Shown here: one piece after another, positions 57,275 to 64,000 of the stretch
How positions within the stretch are numbered: position 1 is the stretch's first letter
Layout of the letters: every line of letters starts with the position of its first letter
DNA from: Morinoia aosen
Lineage: Eukaryota > Arthropoda > Malacostraca > Amphipoda > Talitridae
NCBI GenBank assembly: GCA_030386875.1
Contig: CM059558.1
Span: 10,983,501 to 11,047,500 of the forward strand
DNA: 64,000 bases
Reading direction: 5' to 3'
Program-made: the position numbers and the translations under genes
Notes under the pieces: model-generated
Told to the model about the DNA's origin: nothing
Databases searched by the model: none
What the model saw: only the letters and a program-made list of their open reading frames with translations

Positions 57275-58719
57275 CGTAAAATGAAAAGATGAACCATTAT
57301 AAAAGGGAACATTATTTTAATGTCAAACGTTTCGGAATCTCTGATTCCATCATCAGTGCTGTAAAACAAGGAATAAAAAACGATAATGAACAAATTGCGA
57401 AAAAGCTACAAGAAATTAACATCACTATACCTATATCGAAAAATAGCTATTCCTAACCATTAAAAATAAAAACACAATTTCTCTTAAACATTCGAAGCCA
57501 TACGTACACATACACCTAAATTCTAGCAACCAAACCAACACACAATAACATCTACACAATTTAACAGAACTGCATTCACACACATACACACACACACACA
57601 AAACACACACACGGACACACACACATTCCAACACACTCCTATTTCCACAGTTGAGGCAATATTTAATTTCATCGCACTTTGATCATTATTTAGCTGAGGT
57701 CTATGGGTAAAAATAAACAATGATTCCAAAATTCTAAGGCCAAATTCCTTGGTAGTTCTACAAAGTATGGAGAAATTGGAACTTTTGAAAGGGTGGTTTG
57801 AACTATGGCAATGATCTCTGATGGCTGACTGGGAGGGAGATGAGTATGGACGGCCGATTCTATGGGAGATACCAGAGTGTTGGCTGTGTCGAATAAATTG
57901 CTGGAGTGTAGTACTTCCAACATAGGACTGCAGGCAGAAATCACATTTATACAAGTAGACACAACCATTTCTCAGGCACTCTTCCAAACGCTATTTCCTA
58001 TTGAAAAATGAACTTATTTTAAAACTATTTCTATAAAATGGTAACACGTCAATCAAAGTAAAATGAGAGTGTATCAGAGATAAAAGATCCTTTCCCATAT
58101 CCTTGAAAAGATACCCCAAGAAAGAGAGCTCGACGAAAACTTTGTGCTTCAGTGCGGTCAGAATTGTACACGGAGGGGAAATTTTTATGTCTAAAAACTT
58201 TTTAACAAGATTGGTAATTAAAGATACAGGGTATTTATTTTGTACAAGTAACTTTGTGATATATTTCACTTCGTCATGAAATATTTTATTTGAATTTGAA
58301 ATACAGTATGCTCTATGCAATAATGTAGTGACACTTTTTTTACTATAATCCTTGTAAATACAACTGAAGAAATTGGTACATAATCCCGTAAATGTAGGTT
58401 TTCTATGAACAGAGGTGGTGAACGTTTAATTAGTTTTCTTTACAAGAACGTCTAAAAATGGCAATTTATCATTCTGCTCAGTTTCCATGGTGAAATTTAT
58501 CTTGGCGTGATATCTATTTATGTAATCAAAGAATTTTAGGGCCTCTTCCTGTGAACGATACATTCTCAGCAGGTATTTCACAGTAGGTATTTCATAAGGT
58601 ATTTCACAGTAGGTATTTTATTCCTTGTTTTACAGCACTGATGATGGAATCAGAGATTCCGGAACGTTTGCCATTAAACGAATGTTCCATTTTATATTGG
58701 TTTTTGTTTTCATTTTACG
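57275..58719 (-). mobile_element. Penelope-like element with inverted 103-bp ends
   Basis: 57275-57377 and 58617-58719 are inverted copies. On the minus strand the left copy reads CACTGATGATGGAATCAGAG then ATTCCGAAACGTTTG; the right copy on the plus strand is the same with GGAACG in place of GAAACG. Between them the minus strand codes the RT C-terminus and GIY-YIG. The element sits inside the left terminal repeat of the mariner-like element. Confidence 0.85.
57660..58590 (-). pseudogene. PLE RT C-terminus and GIY-YIG endonuclease
   Basis: From about 58590 the minus strand reads ALKFFDYINRYHAKINFTME and LPFLDVLVKK, an in-frame TAA, then SVHRKPTFTGLCTNF and a LLHRAYCISNSNKIFHDEV block. This is the palm/thumb end of PLE reverse transcriptases (catalytic part missing). 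After a break near 57990 the GIY-YIG part follows: CVYLYKCDFCLQSYVGSTTL, SPSQSAIRDHC and FGLRILESLFIFTHRPQLN. The frame then runs into a CA-rich microsatellite (about 57540-57640). It is truncated at the 5' side, where the inverted repeat cuts in. Confidence 0.85.
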
Positions 58720-58761
58720 AATAACTAAAGTTTTTGAAAATCGTTTAATAACCACTTTACA

Positions 58762-59034
58762 GTGATCGATTTACTGAAAGAGGCAGAAAAACTATTTGTT
58801 CGAAGGAAAAGTTTTAAAAACAACAATGGTGATCTTCTTCATTTCTCAATACCTACTGTGAAGGAACGCGTTTTCAAAACATCACCTCCATCATTAATAA
58901 TTCTTCGACAACGAGTTGAATTGTTTCAAGAATTAAAAGAAAACGGCGAAATGATCCGCAAAACTCTACGTTTAATGGTGGCTAGAAGTAATGCTTGCCT
59001 TGAGAGAAATGGTGGGTATGTCGAAGGATACTAA
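58762..59034 (+). pseudogene. Mariner-like transposase C-terminus
   Basis: A 90-codon reading (first codon GTG, so no proper start) with VKERVFKTSPPSLIILRQRV, then LRLMVARSNACLERNGGYVE and a stop. The spacing of VKDRVY...PxxLxxLKxRI and CIExxGGHxE is the standard end of mariner-type transposases. The DNA-binding and DDD catalytic regions are absent. It lies between the inner inverted repeats of the element. Confidence 0.6.
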
Positions 59035-59352
59035 ATTAATTTTTCATTTAACCTTTATTTAATGTATTGATTTGTTACTCTTTTAAGTTTTGTTTGTTCG
59101 TTTTTTTGGAAAGTGCAAAATAAGGAAGAATATCAATAATGTTTTAAAATGTTTTCATTCTAAAAATTAGTTTTTCTATCCGTTTCAGTTAATCGATCAA
59201 TGTAAAGTGGTTATTGAACGATTTTCAAAAACACAAATCGTTCGAAAATAAAATAAAATTTACTACATTGTGAAAAAATTAAAATATGTAAATTTAGAGT
59301 GGAAATATAATCAACTAAAACTCAGTGACATTTTTGTGGGACACTCGGTATA

Positions 59353-60000
59353 ATGACTAAAATTAGTGCGTCAGCAGTATGGGATTACTTTTACATATCG
59401 GTGAAGAGTGTAGAAATTGAAGTGTGCACCATTTGTGAAGCAAATGTACGACGAGGAGCGGCTGGTGCATCTTAGAAAAGTTTCTCAACTAAATATTTAT
59501 GGGGCGCTCTAAAATCGACACAAAATGATCAATTCCTGGAAGCTGAAGAGAAACCTACAACGAAAAATATGTGAAAAATAGAAAAAACGAACAAGAAGAA
59601 AAACTAAATGTCTATGTATTGAAAACAACCAAAGACAGTTTAGGCTGCAGCAGTGACAAAACTGCCGATTGTAGCAAGTCGTCTTCGTCTACTGGCAAAC
59701 AGCTGACTTTAAAAGAAACATTTACTCTATCTAAAAACTGGGAGCCAAATAATACTGACCAAATACAATAAAGAGAAATTGTTAATTTACTGGCTTTGTG
59801 ACGCGCTGAATCCTTACGACCCTATGGAAAATGAAACTTTTTTAATTTTGTAGGGTTTTTGAATAAGAAGTTTCAAGTTCCATCAGAGAAGGTAATTACA
59901 ACAAGACTAATTCCGGGCCGCAGTATCCAAATTCAGTTTGCTATTTGAGAGGAAATACAATATTAAATTAACGAAAATAGCGTCTTCCCAATAACTGCTG
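59353..60000 (+). pseudogene. hAT transposase N-terminus with BED zinc finger
   Basis: From ATG-59353 the frame reads MTKISASAVWDYFYISVKSV then VCTICEANVRRG, a BED finger (aromatic WDYF, CxxC). An in-frame TAG follows, then FSTKYLWGALKS, where the usual TSNLxxHL histidine is altered. After a frame change (59571-59771) come KQLTLKETFTLSKNWEPNN, then near 59790 LLALxRAESLRP in one frame or LCDALNPYDPMENETF in another, and KFQVPSEKVITTRLIP. These are the conserved early blocks of ZBED/hAT transposases. The catalytic region and hATC are missing or were replaced by the foldback insertion downstream. Confidence 0.75.
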
Positions 60001-60232
60001 ATATTATGACCTCTCCAAGTCGAGATTTTTTCAGTCAATAACTACGCACTGGATTATAATTACACTGCAAGGTAGCATAGATACTGCTTTTCTTCTCAGT
60101 GACTGCATGTTCTTCAGGATTGCACTGAAATCGCAAATCTCTTGAGAAATCGTTTTAAATTTGTTTAAAAGACACGTGAATTTTTCACGTGCGAGTAGCC
60201 GGGCACACTACGCTTTATTCACTTCAAATTAC

Positions 60233-61560
60233 TAATCCAAGTCAAGTTCAAATTAATCCAAGTCAAGCTCAAATTAATCCAAATAAACTTCAATTTAATC
60301 CAAGTCAAGTTCAAATTAATCCAAATCAAATTCATATCAATCGAAGTCAAGTTCAAATTAGTCCAAGTCAAGTTCAAATTAATCCAATTCAAGTTTAAAT
60401 TAATCCAAATCAAGTTCAAATTAATTCAGCCCCATGTTGAATTTAGAATCGACAAAAATCCCGCGTTAATTTGAGCGTTTTTTGTATAAAAAATGTATCT
60501 GTTGGATGTGATGAGCAAGAAAAACGTTTTTCCCTTCAGCAAGGAATACATAAAATTTCTGCAGTATTAAAACAAGCTGTCGTAAAATGTGCTAAGTATC
60601 CAGCATCAGGAGGCAGAGTGTGATTCAGATCTTTGAGCGGAGTAACAGTTAGAAGTCAATTATAAAAACTTCGTATTATACTACACATTGAAGTTGTTTC
60701 ATATTTCTAAATTAATGGCAGTATGCATCCATTCAAATAATTATGTTCAAAAGAACTTTTATGTTACAGATACACATAGTATCGAGGATTTATTTACACT
60801 CATTCAAAGATTTACATGCCTGAAATTCCACTTTATCACATTTATGAAATCATATGTGCATGCAATTACAATTGATTGCCACTGGACGATGTGTAGATTT
60901 AACCTTTAAAAGAAATGAGCAAATGCGATTCACTGAGTACTTATGTACGATACCATTTGATTACAATTTATGTGAGTACATTACTACACAGATACAATCC
61001 TGCAATAGCAATGAAAATTGTGCCATCCCTTCAAATGAATAGGCCTAGGTAAATATATCATCTCGATCAATGAAAAAATTGAAACTTGTTTTTACAAAAT
61101 CGTTTGAACGAGCAAAAACAGACTTCATTGCTATATTTATTTTAAAGGTTAAATCTGCATATCATCCACTGGCAATCTTTCGTAGCTGCATGCATATACG
61201 ACTTTGTAAATGTGATAAAACGAAATTTCAAGCATATAAATCTCTATATGAGTAATTAAATCCTCGATACTACCATGTGTATGTGCATGTGTAACATAAA
61301 ATTATATTTGAACACCAATATTTGAATGGATGCACATTGCCATTATTGTAGAATTGAAAAACAACTTTAATGTATAGTTAATACGAAGTAATCACACTCT
61401 GCCTCCTGATGCTGGAGACTTAGCACGTTTAATTTGAACTTGACATGCATTAACTTGAACTTGACTCGGATTAATTTGAACTTGACTCGGATTAATTTGA
61501 ATCTGACTTGGATTAAATTGAACTTATCTTGGGTTGAATTGACCTCGACTTGAAATAATT
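60233..61560. mobile_element. Foldback element with inverted 21-bp arrays, long arms
   Basis: The left array (60233-60425, unit CAAGTTCAAATTAATCCAAGT) is matched inverted by the right array (about 61428-61560, unit CTTGACTCGGATTAATTTGAA). Inside, 60589 to about 60930 and about 61120-61425 are inverted copies (GCATCAGGAGGCAGAGTGTG paired with its complement, then CCATTCAAATA, ATCGAGGATTTA and GATTTAACCTTTAAAA), with about 40 bp extra in the left arm. A small unpaired centre lies at about 60930-61120. Plus- and minus-strand ORFs of the array (66-69 codons) are repeat translations. Confidence 0.8.
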
Positions 61561-61691
61561 TGAAGTGAAAAAGATATGATAAAAAACTAAAAACCCCGGC
61601 CAAAACCCCGGTTCAGGGCACTATTTTGCCGGGGCCGGGGCCGGGGCCAGGGTCTGCAAAAATTGTCGGGGCTTGCCCCGGTCGGTCCATA

Positions 61692-62403
61692 ACTGCTACT
61701 TCAAAACTTCGGGAGTTCGAGTGCTTCGACCAGCTCATAGGGCAAGTTTTTAGGGTAAATCAACTCAGAGACTTCATGTTTCAATGTTCGTTACAAATTT
61801 TTGAATGAATACATTATTCTACACAAAAAAAATACACTTATCACTTGTTCTTGGAAGGCTGTATGAGTGTGATACAAAATACTTTTTTGTTATTTCATTT
61901 TAATTCAAACTAGCAAGGATAGGGTAGTTGTAGATTCGTCGTCGACTGGCCTTCGACTGATAAAATAATCGACTCTTTACAAAGCACTCGTTAACTTCTA
62001 TTCCAGACATGTTTATTTATTATATGTCTTCTCAGTATGTTTCGTTGATGATTAAGTTTTTGTTTTACCTTGAGTAAAAATAATACCCGATTTTTAATTT
62101 TTGTTCTAAGTGTTGAGGTATGTGGCGAATTTGTAATCATTTTGCTATTCAAAATGCAAGAGTGTAAAAGTGTATCTCTAATTTTCTCATCTCTTCTTTC
62201 TCTTATTCAAACGAATATTCATTTGTGCGATGTCTCTAGAACGTAATAATTAGAATAACATTAATACTTTATGTATTATTTCCATCTTACAAACACTCAT
62301 ATGTCTTGAGAAGAGACTTCAGCTTACGCACGACTGCCTCGGGAATAAAAAAAGTTCTATAAAAATTGAAAGATCAACGTTACTTGAATTGCGAACCACG
62401 AAA
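61692..62403. other. No gene seen
   Basis: Begins with the right target duplication ACTGCTAC of the hAT element. The rest is AT-rich and stop-rich. Confidence 0.4.
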
Positions 62404-62475
62404 ACTTAGACTTGTATTGCTATATTATTCTTATTATTATTATTATTATTTTTATCATTATCATTATCATATAAG
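62404..62475. repeat. ATT/ATC microsatellite
   Basis: TTATTATTATTATTATTATT followed by TATCATTATCATTATCAT. Confidence 0.85.
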
Positions 62476-62514
62476 AAAGTTTTAGCTTCCCTTAACCACG
62501 ACAAAGATGTTCTA

Positions 62515-62835
62515 AGAGAGGAAGGAGGAAGGCGCCATTCAGTATGGAGTTGAGGGAACGCGGAATCTATGCACAAGGTGCACAGAAACAGGAAGCTAAG
62601 AAAGAAGTTCATGAAACGAGATAAAATTGAAGAAGAAAGTAGTAAGTGCTGAAAAGCAGGACAGCAGTGAACCGAGAAAAGATGGTCCGTAACAAAACAA
62701 AAACCTATTCTATTTTAACAAAAAGGAAGAATACCTAACCTTTAGCTCGGGCGCTCACAAAGTCCCCCTGGGAGCGCTAATTCCCATAGATACAACAGTT
62801 GTATCCCCCTGAAGGGAACTTGTATTGCTTTACTT
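62515..62835. repeat. GGACAGCAGTGAACCG repeat family, fullest copy
   Basis: Best partner of 45333-45640, with the longer tail ACAACAGTTGTATCCCCCTG then AAGGGAAC. The tail contains GGGAGCGCTAATTCCC and the near-palindrome ACAACAGTTGT. Non-coding. Confidence 0.7.
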
Positions 62836-63703
62836 TTTCAAACAATAATCAATTTGATTACTCGTTAGAGTAAAAGTGTTTCTTATTACCACATGTAATT
62901 CTTTGCAAAGTAATTAGCAAAGTTTTATACGGTATTTCGTTCAGGAAACTACAGCGGGTACTGTCAGGAAACTTGTTATTAGAAACAATCATAATGAAAT
63001 GCGCTTTCTCTTAGCATTGTTTGAAATCTTTATGCTTCTTGAAATAATTAGCAGTGTCAACATCACGATATCTTCACCATAAAAAAGAAAACGACTAAGA
63101 ATAAAATTTAGAAATACGATTAATCTTAGGTATAATTCTTGGGTATATGATTCACGATTTATAAATTCCATTTTATGTTACTTCTTATTTTATAAATTTC
63201 CGAATGATGATTAAATTCATTAGAATGTATTAAGAACTAAAAAGTAATTACACCGATTTCACTCGTGAATATCATTTCTCAATGTAAAATCTTGCATAGA
63301 TATGAATAAATATTCATGTCCTCTCAGTAAGTAGCACTTCTCTTCTGAGAGAGATAGACTGCTGGGACTGTGGTAATGTGTTTGACTTGTGTCTGGTTTT
63401 GAAGAATGAAATAAAAACATGCGGATAACAATGGCATGGTAAAAAATACACAATTGAACACAAGTAAACACAGCAATGCATTTATTCTGCAGTACAGTAA
63501 AGTCTTCACTTTCAATGCTGTGAATATTTCTGGAAAAGCATGAAATTGAATAAAATATGTGAAATATAATTTCAAGCTTGATGCATTGTAGTAATACGTT
63601 TAACGCATTAGCTTTACTGGACACAAACTTCTTTTCTTTCTTCTTTTTTCTCATTGTACGCCACAATGTCAGAGGCTCAGAGCATACGTTTCATTGCGAT
63701 AGA
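62836..63703. other. No gene supported
   Basis: Minus ORFs at 63259-63666 overlap one another in different frames and are hydrophobic and cysteine-rich without a motif. They could be intron sequence of the gene entering from the right edge. Confidence 0.35.
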
Positions 63704-64000
63704 TCAATGAAAGTTTAAAGTTCCTTCACATTGTACATCATCTTGCGAGCAAAATATACACATTATTGTGTGAAGAATAAGAAAATGATTGTACATCTTA
63801 CTAGGTAAAAAACCTTTAAGAACAATAGGTCCTATGTAAAGCACAAAACACCTGAACTCAGTGGCTTTAAAGCGCTCCAATTCATTCAGGGATCTTGGTT
63901 TTCTGGCAAATTCTTTAGGCATTTGGCTCTTTATTTCATCAATTTTCTTTTTCACCTCTTGCTTAACATTGCTGGCAAGTTTATATGGAATTACATTCCA
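63704..64000 (-). CDS. tnp2-like transposase-related exon, runs off window
   Basis: The minus-strand frame is open from the window edge and reads QMPKEFARKPRSLNELERFK, then ATEFRCFVLYIGPIVLKGFL and MYNHFLILHTIMCIF, to a stop at 63704. The block RKPRSLxExxxxKAxExRxFLLYxGPxVLK followed by HFLxLHxAIxIL is conserved in tnp2-like proteins of CACTA/EnSpm elements and in domesticated relatives. No frame damage is visible in the conserved part. The last about 15 codons (after FCSQ) look less conserved, so a splice donor may precede the stop. Same strand as the C-terminal fragment at 48922, but 14 kb away with other elements between; whether they are one gene is open. Confidence 0.6.
   Translation of the reverse strand, partial: WNVIPYKLASNVKQEVKKKIDEIKSQMPKEFARKPRSLNELERFKATEFRCFVLYIGPIVLKGFLPSKMYNHFLILHTIMCIFCSQDDVQCEGTLNFH

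Larger units (their letters stand above)
57114..59348 (+). mobile_element. Mariner-like element, internally deleted, split by a PLE
   Basis: CCGGGTGCTCCATAAAAATG at the left is matched inverted by the right end finishing CATTTTTGTGGGACACTCGG. TA flanks both ends (57112-57113, 59349-59350), as in Tc1/mariner insertions. Inverted similarity runs about 120 bp from each end. It resumes beyond the PLE as 58731-58779 against 59184-59231, so the terminal repeats exceed 170 bp. Only the transposase C-terminus remains inside. Confidence 0.8.
56825..61691 (+). mobile_element. hAT element with perfect 8-bp target duplication, nested insertions
   Basis: Ends TATAGACCGACCGGGG (56825) and, inverted, CCCCGGTCGGTCCATA (to 61691) differ at one base. 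The direct repeat ACTGCTAC flanks the element at 56817-56824 and 61692-61699, the 8-bp duplication typical of hAT. Next to each end are GCCGGG-rich tracts (CCGGGGCCGGGGCCGGGG). The plus-strand transposase remnant begins with a BED finger at 59353. Inside lie a mariner-like element (57114-59348, holding a PLE) and a foldback element (60233-61560). Confidence 0.85.

Noticed and set aside
57431..57634. 67-codon cysteine/valine ORF
   Set aside because: Reading of a CA microsatellite inside the PLE.
60189..60419. ORFs of NPSQVQI or NLNLTWI repeats
   Set aside because: Both strands translate the 21-bp array of a foldback element; no gene.
1..64000. CRISPR arrays, rRNA and tRNA genes
   Set aside because: No direct repeats with unique spacers, no rRNA-like blocks, and no cloverleaf with A/B boxes noticed on either strand; a tRNAscan/Rfam run would be needed to be certain.

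Overview
The window looks like repeat-dense, AT-rich nuclear DNA of an invertebrate, most likely an arthropod. The support is the mix of elements: BEL/Pao, Ty3/gypsy, Jockey-like and CR1-like retrotransposons, several Penelope-like elements (PLEs), hAT and mariner DNA transposons, foldback elements, and one spliced gene model with a DUF4806-type domain. I see no bacterial-style operons, rRNA, tRNA or CRISPR. Family calls come from motifs read by eye; no database search was run.

Layout. 1-2.45 kb: a PLE reverse-transcriptase scrap, a foldback MITE and an AT-rich hairpin repeat. 2.96-8.05 kb: a decayed Jockey-superfamily LINE (minus). 9.8-16.7 kb: a BEL/Pao element with both LTRs but no reverse transcriptase (minus). 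17.6-21.6 kb: an orphan exon-like ORF, a hAT remnant and two foldback elements. 22.4-24.6 kb: a broken Ty3/gypsy pol (minus). 25.4-27.0 kb: a 1.57-kb palindrome made of two PLE 3' halves. 28.8-39.4 kb: one CR1-like LINE (minus, with an OTU-like protease in ORF1), cut open by a 5.1-kb LTR retrotransposon with a TTAG target duplication and by a 1.45-kb unclassified insertion. 39.4-42.4 kb: a chimeric hAT/LINE scrap, a long degenerate direct repeat and a 24-bp minisatellite with higher-order structure.

45.3-49.6 kb is the most gene-like part. A three-exon DUF4806-type gene model (minus, 362 codons) lies just downstream of an ORF resembling the C-terminus of a tnp2-like (CACTA/EnSpm-type) transposase. 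A second tnp2-like exon runs off the right edge (63.7-64.0 kb). 51.7-52.4 kb is another PLE unit. 55.1-56.1 kb and 60.2-61.6 kb are foldback elements whose termini are inverted arrays of a 21-bp repeat. 56.8-61.7 kb is a Russian-doll nest: a hAT element with a perfect 8-bp target duplication contains a mariner-like element, which contains a PLE; the hAT also contains one of the foldback elements.

The strongest unexplained pattern is that four separate PLE-derived units (25.4, 46.1, 51.7 and 57.3 kb) are each bounded by inverted copies of their own 3' end carrying a hammerhead-like CTGATGA...GAAA motif or a decayed version of it. The inverted copies range from about 60 bp to about 780 bp. Almost all coding sequence here is pseudogenic; only the DUF4806 model is a plausible intact gene.
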